34,311 nt of DNA from Alteromonadaceae bacterium (GCA_023301705.1 JALZUE010000072.1:1-34311); one strand, 5' to 3'. Shown: positions 18,757 to 27,899, numbered from the stretch's first letter. Program-made: numbers and translations. Notes: generated from the letters alone by a model not told the origin.

Positions 18757-18930
18757 GACCTGGCCGCGTAACGCGACAAATCAAGTCTAGCGACATTCTA
18801 AATTTGTGCAATGGCTGAAAGTAAAAGAGTATGCCGTAGAGCATATCAGTATATTGATTTCTGCAAAGGGATGCGAGTTCAATTGTCGTCGGCAACACAT
18901 ACCATAAACTAAGTATGTGGAGCGAAGACT

Positions 18931-18996
18931 ATGAAGAAGAAATATAGACGGGTTGAATTTGCGCAGGGCCAAAAAAATGAGTTATGGAACTATTGA
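18931..18996 (+). mobile_element. Possible IS30-family transposase 5' remnant
   Basis: ATG at 18931, with GGAG about 9 nt upstream, encodes MKKKYRRVEFAQGQKNELWNY and then stops. The pattern YRRVEF..GQK.ELW..W is the start of an IS30-type transposase group that I recall from alphaproteobacteria. It is cut after 21 codons, just before the 3' end of the convergent 423-aa gene. No complete inverted repeats were found, so this is a scrap at most. Confidence 0.35.
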
Positions 18997-18998
18997 TC

Positions 18999-20270
18999 TT
19001 AGAACTTCCTCGCGCGGTGATCACATGATAGCCAACCTTTTCGTGGCACCCATAGCGTCAAACCTGGTTGATAACGAATATCATCAACAGTTACACTACC
19101 TTGGAGGTAGACGTTATCTCTCTTTGACGACAAGCTAGTGACGCTAATTTTCATATTATCTCCATTGATTTGTTCAATATATGACTTTACAAAACCTTCA
19201 CCAAACTCACCTGTAAAATTTAGGCAAACAAAACCATTCTTTGAGGTATCTTGAATACTTAATTTTGCTGTAAGTTCGTCTCCTTCTGCTAAAAGTCGAT
19301 CTCTCGTTTGCCGCAATTTTTCCAGATCTTTATCAAATTGTTCCGCTTCTTTCTTTTTGCGGTCATTATATTTTTTAATTCCTTGTGCCCGCTTGTCTTC
19401 ATACTGCCTTTTATTTTCTACTAATATTTTTTCAGCATCCAATATTTCTTTTGATAGTGTGGGACTGGCATGCTTTTTAATAATTAATAATTTTTCTCTC
19501 GCCTGCTCGGCATTATCGATAACGATAGATTTATTTTTTTTATTTCGAGTAGAAGTTACTCCGCCTCTTTTATCTGTTGATTTTTTCCATAAGGGTTTAT
19601 GGTGTTCCAGGCTCGGAAGAATTGCATTTGAATAAATAAAATCTAAACTGACAGAACTAAAAGTATCTTGTTCTATGTAGCGCACCCAGTCATTTAAGTC
19701 ATTATTCGCATGGCCGCCATGATTTTTAAGAAGCTCAAATATTTCCCTGTATGGTTTACTTTCGAGGTTGCTGGCATAAAAATATGTTGCCAAGTTAAAT
19801 GGAGTCGTTGAGGTTACGCGTCCATAGACAATAGATTCAGAAAATCCATTTGGCGAAGCACCACGAACTAATGCTTTTCTTACCCCTTCAATCCATTTTA
19901 TCTCGATAGATTTTGTTAAAGATTTTACTGGTTCTGTTGAATCTAAAGCTGAATATATTTTTTTTGTTGCTTTAGAACTAAACCCTTTAGTTCCATTTCT
20001 ATGCATGTCTAAACAAGCGTCAAAAATATCATCAATACCTTCTGAAACTTTGCAGTATTCTTCAGCCGCTGCATTATTTTGAAAAGAAATGATATGTCTA
20101 CCTTTCTTCCGGGTTTTCGAAATTAACATATCGCCTCTGAGCTTTTTTAGCTCTTTAGCTTTGTTTTCTTGTGCGCTTGAATTATATTGCGCATGGGAAA
20201 CGCTATTGAATGAAAATAGTGGAATAATAACAAGTGATACATTTATTATGTTTTTCAAAAACTTCTGCAT
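18999..20270 (-). CDS. Exported protein with ankyrin-like and coiled-coil segments
   Basis: 423 aa. A classic signal peptide is present: MQKFLKNIINVSLVIIPLFSF, cleaved probably after VSHA. The start at 20270 has AAGGGGG 7 nt upstream. The mature protein has a helical region in which ALVRGASPN...TPFNLATYFY and IFELLKNHGGHAN look like degenerate ankyrin repeats. A charged coiled coil follows (~250-320, KKEAEQFDKDLEKLRQTRD), then a beta-rich C-terminal domain ending CDHRARKF. It is probably periplasmic or secreted. It has its own promoter. Its AT-rich codon use differs from the restriction operon, which suggests a separate origin. No named family. Confidence 0.75.
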   Translation of the reverse strand: MQKFLKNIINVSLVIIPLFSFNSVSHAQYNSSAQENKAKELKKLRGDMLISKTRKKGRHIISFQNNAAAEEYCKVSEGIDDIFDACLDMHRNGTKGFSSKATKKIYSALDSTEPVKSLTKSIEIKWIEGVRKALVRGASPNGFSESIVYGRVTSTTPFNLATYFYASNLESKPYREIFELLKNHGGHANNDLNDWVRYIEQDTFSSVSLDFIYSNAILPSLEHHKPLWKKSTDKRGGVTSTRNKKNKSIVIDNAEQAREKLLIIKKHASPTLSKEILDAEKILVENKRQYEDKRAQGIKKYNDRKKKEAEQFDKDLEKLRQTRDRLLAEGDELTAKLSIQDTSKNGFVCLNFTGEFGEGFVKSYIEQINGDNMKISVTSLSSKRDNVYLQGSVTVDDIRYQPGLTLWVPRKGWLSCDHRARKF

Positions 20271-20325
20271 TTTATACCCCCTTAAGATTAAAATATCACA
20301 ATCAACTATTATTTGTAATGCTATG

Positions 20326-20354
20326 ATTATACAAGCTTTTAGAAATTTTGATAA
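20326..20354 (-). promoter_or_regulatory. Promoter of the exported 423-aa protein gene
   Basis: On the minus strand, TTATCA (20354-20349, 4 of 6 matches to TTGACA), a 17-bp spacer and a perfect TATAAT (20331-20326) precede the gene at 20270. Confidence 0.6.
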
Positions 20355-20456
20355 AAATTCGCGTAATCAATACAATGTAAATGTTTCATAAAGCTGGTTG
20401 ATTTAGATTTCATGATTTCGATAAGTGCTTATCAAGATCCCTGAGTATAAACGCAC

Positions 20457-20630
20457 TAATCGGGTAAGGTTTTCCTTTTCCCAAGACTAGATTGAGCAGG
20501 TTCAAAGTCCTGTTCAGCTGAGAGGCTATACCATTTCACGCCTTCAACAATATCTTCAGCAACACCACGACCAGAAGCATACATATTTCCAAGTAATTTT
20601 ATACCCCGTTGGCAGCCTATAACCGTCATT
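20457..20630 (-). pseudogene. Sel1-like repeat fragment, 57 codons
   Basis: A short open stretch from an ATG at 20630 contains one nearly perfect Sel1-like (SLR/TPR-type) repeat: LGNMYASGRGV followed by DIVEGVKWYSLSAEQ and AQSSLG. Sel1 proteins normally have several such 36-residue repeats, but only one is left and an in-frame TAA lies just upstream of the ATG. It is best read as a leftover of a larger Sel1 gene that lay between the exported protein and the TM0106 nuclease. A functional 57-aa protein cannot be excluded. Confidence 0.6.
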
Positions 20631-20722
20631 CCTCGAGTATCTTAAATCACCTCAAGTAAGCCTATCGCTAGTGTCTGGTTTGGGGATCTTCGAGGTTTCT
20701 TATAATGTTAATGCACCAATAC

Positions 20723-22206
20723 TCACAGTCTCTTCAATCCATCCAAAAGAACCCGCGTGGCAATGCAGTCATCTTCATTGTAAATAAGGATACGGTCCTT
20801 AATTGTTTGGTCCTTTGTTCTAACCCATTGATCAAACCATTCAATCGATGCTGCGCCTGAAGGGTCGGTGTCGCGCCAATCAAAGCTCAGGAAGCGCGCA
20901 AGCGTTTTAATGGAATAATCTTTGGTAGGCCATTCTGTATGCTTGAGTACTACGTCATAATATAGATCTACAGCAAAGCTCGGATCAAATAACGATTCAA
21001 TATCTAATGCCGTACAGATGTCCGGATATTTTTGCTGAAGTTTGCGGTAAAGGGTTCGCTCATATTTAGAATAATAATAAATGGCACATGGGGAGGTGCT
21101 TCTGCATGTATTCGTAGGCGGCATGAAAGGCTGCTTTCTCGGCATTGGGGCTTGTATCCTCCGCAAAAAAATACACAAACTTCTCGCTGGAAATATCACC
21201 ATTGTGACGTTCAATAAAACCGTGGAGGTAACACAGGTCCCGCATAGGATCGACTTCGATATCAAAGAACAGCTCTGTTTTATGAATTGGGAACTCGAAA
21301 GGCGATTTAAAATAAGGCTGCGGGTTATCTGATTTTATGAGCTTAGCTCTATTTGAGAACTTAATGAGCGTAGCAGGGCCAATGCCCGGAAACACTGTCT
21401 TTTTTCCTTTTATGAAGGGCTGAATATCGATAGCCGCTAATTCAGCAGTTGTGGCAATCTCGCTGGACATAACATCTCGTTTGGCGCGGCCAAGTTCAGG
21501 AATGAGCGTGAGGTCATCTCGAGCTTTTAGCTCGCCCATGCAGTGGCTATACCAATAACATAATTTGCAAATTCCTGATGAATAGGCCGGAATTACGTCT
21601 TCTTTGTCTGCCGCAATCAAAGTAGCCGTTGTCAAAGTCTCTAAGTAATACTCCCAGAGCGATGTCGGTGTCTTAGGGCCTATCGGGTTTTGAAAGTCAT
21701 ATAAAACTTCCTCGCCAATGAATATCCCAGATATAGCCGTAGCGCCCAGGCGATCGCCCTTGCCTCTCCAAGATATCAGTATAAAGCGCGAGCTGTACGG
21801 CGTAGGTCTTTTTAGGCTTTGAAATATCCTCCCTCACCCCGTCCAATCCCGCTCCAGATTTAATATCTATCGCGACATACCCCCCATCTTGACGGCGTAG
21901 CAGATCTGGATCGCCTAGTAGCTCGCCATATTGTAGGCGCGCGCTATAAATAAGCGGGGCACCAGCCTCCATGGCCTGGGTCGTTTTCTGCTCTTTTTCA
22001 TCTCCAGCATAAATTGACAGGTCGAGAAACTCTTGCTCAAGGCCTTCCATTACCTCGCGCTCATATTGAGAGCCCTTTTCCCATAGCATTTTCACGAAGG
22101 CGTTGACGTGATCTCGCGTCCCTATGTCCGAGCGACTATCAAGCTTTACGCGGTAAGAACATTGCAGCAAGTCATAAAGCATGGAGGCTGTGATTTGAAT
22201 GGACAT
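20723..22206 (-). pseudogene. TM0106-family RecB-like nuclease, two frameshifts
   Basis: Three consecutive frames make one ~495-aa protein. The first (from 22206) has an early Cys (LLQCSYRV) and the RecB-type core GDPDLLRRQDGGYVAIDIKSG. The second has C..C.W...C (CKLCYWYSHC, typical of the Fe-S cluster in this group), GIGPATL, and FFDIEVDP, the start of an RNase H-like domain. The third has IYYYSKYERT and YNEDDCIATRVL. Frame breaks fall at ~21715-21719 (CATTGGC) and ~21087-21094 (a C run). Each is repaired by removing one base. It would be a DNA nuclease of unknown biological role. It is divergent from the EEP gene, 87 bp apart. Confidence 0.88.
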
Positions 22207-22293
22207 AGGTCCAACTCTAGGGAGCCTTCATATAATCTGCAATATTTGATATATAAGCGTATATTTGGAATTATCTATTTTAAGGAGACAGCT

Positions 22294-22965
22294 ATGAAAC
22301 TTGCCACCTGGAATGTCTTTAGCGGCGATAGTCAAACCCGCTCCGCAAAACTCGCGAGCTACGCTGACGTCGATATTATCGCGTTTCAAGAAACCTCATA
22401 CTCTGACAATACACCCAATTGCGTGTGGCGAGGTGATCCAGGCAAAACAATAAAGGGCGTGTCGATCTGGTCCAAATATGAGCTGGAAATCACGCCGCCT
22501 AAAACACCATGCTCGATAGGTCTGGGGGCAACCATAAACCACCCATCACTTGGCTTACTTAATATTCTAAATCTCTGGGCCAAACCCAATCCTGATTATT
22601 TTGATGATTTGATGCTAAGTTTGAAAGCATATGATAGCTTTATCCAGGAGCGCCCAACAATCATAATGGGAGATTTCAACATCTCTCCAAAGCTTGCGGG
22701 CAAGAAACGAAAGTTCGCAAATCTCGTGCAGTATTTCGAAGACGAGCTTGGGTTAAAGTCCGCCTATCATGAATTTTTTAAATTAGGTTACGGCGAAGAA
22801 AAACACCCAACGCTTTATTTTCGGTGGCAAGAAAGCAGCCCATTTCATATAGACTATGTCTTTATGCCGCCCTCGCTAATTTCACGGCTCGTATCCGTAG
22901 ACATCCCTAGCTTTGAGCACTTCACCTCTAGTGACCACCGGCCTGTCATTTGTGAACTCGCCTAA
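22294..22965 (+). CDS. Endonuclease/exonuclease/phosphatase (EEP) family protein
   Basis: 223 aa. Start at 22294 because AAGGAG sits 7 nt upstream; an earlier in-frame ATG lacks this. EEP-fold motifs appear in order: ATWNVFSG (Asn), IIAFQE (metal-binding Glu), a middle sheet, MGDFNI (catalytic Asp and Asn), HIDYVFMP, and the terminal SDHRPV (Asp-His). All catalytic positions of the DNase I/exonuclease III superfamily are present. It could be a Mg-dependent DNase or a phosphodiesterase; the short length and absence of extra domains do not discriminate. Divergent from the broken TM0106 nuclease gene, so the two may have been a nuclease pair. Intact. Confidence 0.85.
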   Translation: MKLATWNVFSGDSQTRSAKLASYADVDIIAFQETSYSDNTPNCVWRGDPGKTIKGVSIWSKYELEITPPKTPCSIGLGATINHPSLGLLNILNLWAKPNPDYFDDLMLSLKAYDSFIQERPTIIMGDFNISPKLAGKKRKFANLVQYFEDELGLKSAYHEFFKLGYGEEKHPTLYFRWQESSPFHIDYVFMPPSLISRLVSVDIPSFEHFTSSDHRPVICELA

Positions 22966-23115
22966 GAGGAAATCCGTCTGTAACCTTAACTCAGTAAGGT
23001 ATTTATCTACGTCAGCGATCGTGACCCGCATGGGCCAAGACTACAGGCTTGGCGGCAAAGCCGTAGAGCGCGGCCGCGCCGTTGACGCGGGACGCCCTAA
23101 TCCTTAAACTCAATT

Positions 23116-24345
23116 ATGGCGTTTAAGACAGATGAAAAACCAGAAACATCAAATCCAGTTCAAAAGCATCATAATGCAAAATTATGTTTCGCAGAAGAAC
23201 TAGATGATATCCTTGGCGCTCACCGTCTTTCATTCTTCTCTCAGCAGACTTTTAAAAATAATGCAAAGAAGCAAGCACGCGCCCATGGGTTGTCTCATAT
23301 ACTTCCCTATCTAGGTATTGGCTTGGCCCCTCTAGGCCTATTGATTGGTTTAAGAGAACCTATAGCCGGAGGCGCTTTTTTAGTTGCTAGCCTGACATCG
23401 ATAGTCATTGGTTTAAGATACGGAAAAACTCCAAGTTCACAGCAATATAATAAACTCATGGAAGGCGCTACAAATCCAATTGTGGCAAAGATAGTTTTAG
23501 ATTGGGCAAATGGATTAGCATCTTCGGATATAAAATTTTATCAACATGACGGCGATAACGCGTTTAAGGAAATTTCCAAAAAGTGCCGTGTTGATGAGAA
23601 TATGCCGATGGTTCTTTTAGGTGACGACCTGCACCTAAAAGCCCTCAAACACGCCAAAGACTTACAGAATACACCTTTTTATTTTTCAAAGCATAATTAT
23701 GAAACAGTTTTCTCCCCCCTAAAGGAAGCTTTAAGTCAGCTACCTGAATATGAGCATTTCAAACCTGATTACGAACCTGAATCTGTTCTTAAACAGCCAT
23801 CAACGCAGTCTCCTGCTGCGGAAAAGTCCTCGAAATTACAACAGAATGAAGACATCAAGAAGGCTATAGCACCGGAAGAGTTGCGCATCGAAGACGCTAA
23901 GCGTCGAGGCACCTACTATAAAAAACGTTCTCCAAAAGCGAAGGACTACTTACACTTAAAGGCTATTCTAAACAGCTCTTACTTGATGAACCTCTTTCTC
24001 GATTATACGAAATCTGATGATTTCAAAACTTTCGTCCTTAAGACAAATAAAACTCGTGGATTATGGGTAGAGGTGTTTCAGTTTATATATGATCACTGGA
24101 ATGAATGGTGTGCATACAAAAACAACCCGTATCAGATTAGCCCTTTTGCCAAAAAATTATTTGGGCCTGGGCTTTTAAACTATAAAGCTGAACAGCCAGA
24201 AAAACGGAAAAAGTTTCGTAAGGGCGAACATCGTGAAATGAGCGACTTTATTATCGACTGTTTTATTCTTCCTACAGATGAATTAACATCAACAGACCAA
24301 CTAGATTTAATTGATAGTCTGAAAAAAGACACTTCCAAGCTCTAA
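23116..24345 (+). CDS. Unknown membrane-associated protein, 409 aa
   Basis: ATG at 23116 with no strong ribosome site. The N-terminal ~55 residues are polar. Two adjoining hydrophobic stretches follow (~60-100, ILPYLGIGLAPLGLLIGL and AGGAFLVASLTSIVIGL), forming a helical hairpin. A large cytoplasmic-looking part comes after. A low-complexity proline- and serine-rich linker (~220-245) precedes a basic C-terminal domain with YYKKRSPKAKDYLHLKAIL and EWCAYKNNPYQISPFAKKLFG. I recognise no family. A strong GC hairpin follows the stop. Upstream, a GC-rich stretch (~23030-23100) unlike its surroundings may be the end of something deleted. Confidence 0.65.
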   Translation: MAFKTDEKPETSNPVQKHHNAKLCFAEELDDILGAHRLSFFSQQTFKNNAKKQARAHGLSHILPYLGIGLAPLGLLIGLREPIAGGAFLVASLTSIVIGLRYGKTPSSQQYNKLMEGATNPIVAKIVLDWANGLASSDIKFYQHDGDNAFKEISKKCRVDENMPMVLLGDDLHLKALKHAKDLQNTPFYFSKHNYETVFSPLKEALSQLPEYEHFKPDYEPESVLKQPSTQSPAAEKSSKLQQNEDIKKAIAPEELRIEDAKRRGTYYKKRSPKAKDYLHLKAILNSSYLMNLFLDYTKSDDFKTFVLKTNKTRGLWVEVFQFIYDHWNEWCAYKNNPYQISPFAKKLFGPGLLNYKAEQPEKRKKFRKGEHREMSDFIIDCFILPTDELTSTDQLDLIDSLKKDTSKL

Positions 24346-24351
24346 CTTTGC

Positions 24352-24368
24352 GGGCCCCCTAGGGGCCC
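24352..24368 (+). terminator. GC-rich hairpin after the 409-aa gene
   Basis: GGGCCCC-CTA-GGGGCCC is a strong 7-bp stem seven bases after the stop codon. It has no T-run behind it, so it may be a processing or pausing hairpin rather than a canonical intrinsic terminator. Confidence 0.5.
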
Positions 24369-24462
24369 CTCAAAAAGATCTCTGCCCTTAGTCAAATCTT
24401 CATGATTAATTTCAGGTGCTTCCCAATGAGAAGCAATGAAACTTAAACATGAAAGAGCTACT

Positions 24463-24648
24463 ATGATTGACACACTTCTCACCTTTAAGGAGGTCGCCAA
24501 AATTACGCGGCTTCACCCCTCCTCTGTCCGCCGCAAGGCCAATGACCCTAATGACCCGTTTCCTAAGTTTTACACTTACGGGATACGCTATGCGCGCTTT
24601 AAGGAATCTGAAATCAACGGTTGGATTTCAGAATTGGAGCCTGCCTAA
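24463..24648 (+). CDS. AlpA-like excisionase/transcriptional regulator, 61 aa
   Basis: MIDTLLTFKEVAKITRLHPSSVRRKAND....FPKFYTYGIRYARFKESEINGWISE is the AlpA/MerR-type winged helix: helix-turn-helix V-A-K-I-T-R-L-H-P-S-S-V, then a wing and a W helix. Such proteins in islands activate integrase expression or act as excisionase. I chose ATG 24463, spaced 5 nt after AAAGAG; an ATG at 24436 would add nine residues but its upstream site is too close. The stop overlaps the next start (TAATG), so the two genes are coupled. Confidence 0.75.
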   Translation: MIDTLLTFKEVAKITRLHPSSVRRKANDPNDPFPKFYTYGIRYARFKESEINGWISELEPA

Positions 24649-24836
24649 TGGCCCGCAAACACTCCAGGCTTTCTATTTGGTTTAAGGACCATGCTGAGTT
24701 AGATAGAGTTGAAATCTGGGCTAACCGCCAAGGAGAGAAAATTATCCCTTGGTGTTACAAAGCTATCTTAAGGCAAGCTCAGGCTGAGAGTTTCGATGAC
24801 TTCCTCGCGGTCACTGCGCGAACCTTCTCTTTGTGA
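24648..24836 (+). CDS. Small basic protein, 62 aa, coupled to AlpA-like gene
   Basis: Begins MARKHSRLSIWFKD at the A of the preceding gene's stop (TAATG). The protein is mostly helical (HAELDRVEIWANRQGEKIIPWCYKAILRQAQ), basic at the start, and could be a small DNA-binding partner; no family is recognised. Its last ~58 bp overlap the 3' end of a convergent gene on the other strand, which is unusual and leaves some doubt about its C-terminus. Confidence 0.5.
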   Translation: MARKHSRLSIWFKDHAELDRVEIWANRQGEKIIPWCYKAILRQAQAESFDDFLAVTARTFSL

Positions 24837-25279
24837 AGGTCATAACATTTTTCACCATCACAAATTTTAGGACTATTCAAATCAAAAATACTGGATAACT
24901 CGTCAGTATAAACGAAATAATTTGAATCTAATTCTGCAGCCTTATTTTTTAAATTTGTTTTAGCTGCCTCATCTGTTATTTTTCCTGCTTCGGCCGCAAT
25001 TTTTATTCGCCGCGCCAAGTCAGTAATAACGGCATGCGCTGCAACAGCCTCTTCGACGGCTCCTTGGCCATCTTCTTCGAACCACTTACGGACTTGCTGC
25101 AATTCACTGCCAGTAGCTGCTTCAACGACATTACAGGACTTTTTGAAAGTACTAGAAAGTTTAGCAGCCCAGCTTTGCTCTGCAACGACCTCTCCATCAC
25201 TAGGGTTTACAGGAGGTGTCGTGTGACAAGTGTATAATGTTGTCGCGGCTAGCGCGGATAGTGCAATAAGTTTTATGAT
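24779..25279 (-). CDS. Small exported protein (possible lipoprotein), start unclear
   Basis: The minus-strand frame reads IIKLIALSALAATTLYTC at its upstream end, a signal-peptide core followed by a cysteine (weak lipobox LYTC), then a helical ~140-residue domain with two further cysteine pairs (KKSC; ICDGEKCYDL) ending KSSKLSA. The mature part looks genuine and alanine/glutamate-rich. However, there is no ATG, GTG or TTG between the upstream in-frame TAA (25310-25312) and the hydrophobic core; only ATA or ATT is available. The first conventional start (TTG 25102) would remove the signal. The start codon is probably lost or miscalled. Confidence 0.5.
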   Translation of the reverse strand: MIKLIALSALAATTLYTCHTTPPVNPSDGEVVAEQSWAAKLSSTFKKSCNVVEAATGSELQQVRKWFEEDGQGAVEEAVAAHAVITDLARRIKIAAEAGKITDEAAKTNLKNKAAELDSNYFVYTDELSSIFDLNSPKICDGEKCYDLHKEKVRAVTARKSSKLSA

Positions 25280-25356
25280 TGGCGCCTGTTTTTGTGTTCT
25301 TATTTTTGTTTACTCTTAGTTAACTAAATCGTATATTGCAACCAAAAAGGGAAATC

Positions 25357-27470
25357 GTGAAAAAATTTAGTGGCGCCGTAATATTACTTTTCATCCTTAG
25401 CTTATCTGTTGCTGCTGTCTGGCAACACTGTTTTTGCCAAGACCAAGACATAGTCCTTGTCCCTCCGCCAACGTTAGAAGCAATCGAAATTCCTTCAAAT
25501 ATATTTGAATTTCCAGAAACGGTAACAAATCCAGACATTAAATCTTTTCTTGGAAGTTTGGATCAAGTGAACTGTCTCCCTTCTGCAGCAAAAAACACTA
25601 AACAAATGCTCGGAAATCGAGGTTTCGTTTATATACCCCCGGAATTATTATCCCATGACCGCTTTAAATCTGAACTCTTCGGGCCTAGTAAAAAAATGGC
25701 GATTAAGGTTAAAGGCGCAAATAAAATATTAGGTCATTGGGAGCAATATTCTCACAATGTGAACATGCCAACTCTGATCATCATATATTTAGAGAATTCA
25801 TTACCCCACAATCAAAATTATATTATGTTCCGGACAGACATTCCCAAGACACACCGTCCAAAACCAAAATAGCTTTCCTAGATGGAGAGTGCGAGAGCGA
25901 ACAACCGACAAACGAATTATATAGGAGATTCTTAGCGCAACCAATAGAAAGTAAGCCTATTGCATTTAACTTATATATTGAGAGTCCGTGTACTAAAAAA
26001 AGTGAAACCGATGCAGTTTGCAATTTTACTAATGAAGATAAAAGTAAAGTCTATCCCGCTAAAGTTTCAATTACAGAAGCAGAGAGCCTCTTATCCGAAA
26101 AAATTAGCATGTCTTTACAGAAGTTACCGGGAGGCATACCGGAACAAATTACCACTTTTTTAGACGTAAACTACAACTTGCTTTGTAAAGATGAAGAAGC
26201 AATCTTAAAAAATATTGACTTCTTTGGGACGGACGTAACTAATCTATGTAAAACAAAAACGCTAGACGGGTTAAAAGCTCAATTTAACTTTATTAATACT
26301 CCTAGTAACCTTCTTGCGATTGCTACTTATGAAGATTTTTCGGATGCTAGCAAGCTCTGTAAAGGGAACACAGATGAAGTTAAGATATGTCATAAAAATA
26401 ACCGCGAAAAGTCAAAAAAAATATTAAAAAAAATTAGATCGACCAAAAGTAATCTTACTGAAGTCGATATATTTTTCGGACTTATAGAATCCACTAATGA
26501 ACAATCCGGACTGAATGGAACTGCTTCAAATATTGGACTTAAACGGGCTGACGAGCTTAGGAATTGGGTTGTTGTTAGAAAAGCAGCAACTGATATTAGT
26601 CTTCTCGCTCATGAAATAGCGCATATTTTTGGCGGGCGTCATGCTGCAACCAATGAAGGATCTGGCCGTAGTTTCAAACTCTACCCTAACGAGCCTTCTC
26701 ACCCAGCTTATGAATTTAAGCAAACTGACAATGCCATTTATGCTACATTACGAGCGAGCCCCAACTCTCTTACAAATTTTTAAAAAAAAACGAAGGAAAC
26801 TAAATTTATTCGGCTACCCGTTTTTTCGGCATCTAATATTACTTGCAACATAAATGGAACCAAAGTCACACTTTGCGATGAAGATGAGGAATCCACACCG
26901 GAGAGGGCTGATACAGGCAAACATTGCAAAGCCGCGGACTTTTATCTGACTGAAATGTCGAACGCGCTTGGGTACACGCCAGTGAGTAAGGAGCCGCAAT
27001 ATATAGAAGTAACTTATCCTGAAACTTCTAAGTTCAAAAATTTAGTGGCCGACGAAGATAAATGCAACCTGATTAGTGAATTCGGAAAAGATTTAACATA
27101 TATTGGCGGGACAAAATTTAGAGAAGGAAACAATACTCTTATAGGTTCGTCAGTGGAGAAATTTGAATATGATCCAAAAAAGGAATCCATACTCATAATT
27201 TCTAGTTCAAGCATAGATGACAAAACTTCAAGAAAAGATAACCTCAAATATGCTAACAAGCGAGGAAGGAAATTTGTTGAGTCCGAAATTTTAAAGAACT
27301 TACCTGGGAAAAAACCAATAGTTAGAATATGTGTTGGTGAGGATTTAAATTTACCGCTTTCAAAAAATGTACTTTTAGAAACCAAATCTGAAATGCCCGG
27401 CGAACCAAATAAGCGGATTTTTGCAGCAGCCTTTATTTATCCGAATGTAGGCCCAATTTCCGATAAGTAA
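25357..27470 (+). pseudogene. Secreted metzincin-like zinc metalloprotease, frameshift and stop
   Basis: The start is GTG 25357 (ribosome site AAAGGG, 7 nt upstream), encoding MKKFSGAVILLFILSLSVAAVW, a signal peptide. The first frame stops at 25872, but removing the shift at an A run (~25860-25870) continues it as KIAFLDGECESE in the next frame. There LLAHEIAHIFGGRH (26610-26642) is the HExxHxxGxxH zinc site of metzincins. An in-frame TAA at 26781-26783 beside a nine-A run ends that frame. The same frame is then open to 27470 with a cysteine-containing C-terminal domain. The repaired protein is ~700 aa. The C-terminal ~100 residues faintly recall OmpA-type domains. As it stands the protease is broken. 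Confidence 0.75.
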
Positions 27471-27626
27471 AGATTAAGTTAGAAACCTCAATGATCGCAA
27501 AAGAGAGTTACATGTTTAAAATCTAATAAGCGAGAAGCGGGGCAGATTCACTATTCGGATTTTAATAACCCAATCGCTTGGTATTGCATAATTTTGAACC
27601 AAATTTCGCACTAGGAGACTAATAAG

Positions 27627-27852
27627 GAAAAGGCATTAATTGGACTATCAATATTTGTTGCTCTGGCAACATTATGGTCAGGTATCATTCAATATAACAT
27701 CTGCTCGAACGGAAATGACACCATTCCTTGAAAAGCAATTAGCTACTTATTCCGAAATAATCAAAGTTGTAGGGATAATGTCGGCGGCGACAGATGTCGA
27801 AACAATTCAGAGGCACAAGTCAAAATTCGTATTGTTGAACCTCGAACGCTGA
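27627..27852 (+). pseudogene. Decayed small membrane-anchored protein
   Basis: The frame from GAA 27627 reads EKALIGLSIFVALATLWSGI, an N-terminal membrane anchor, and stops at IP. Shifting one base at ~27718 continues it as FLEKQLATYSEIIKVVGIMSAATD and onward to 27852, a helical pattern common in small anchored proteins. The ribosome site AGGAGA (27613-27618) is placed to serve an ATG exactly where AATAAGG now stands; one missing T would remove the start. Start loss plus a frameshift means it is non-functional as read. Confidence 0.5.
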
Positions 27853-27899
27853 CGGAACACAAACAAAAATAGGCGATTGCATTATGTACCCGCTCAATT

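Noticed and set aside
22966-23115. GC-rich stretch (about 23030-23100) as a structured RNA or short gene
   Set aside because: Several small GC stems can be drawn, but none is long or followed by a terminator, and the short open frame there has no support.
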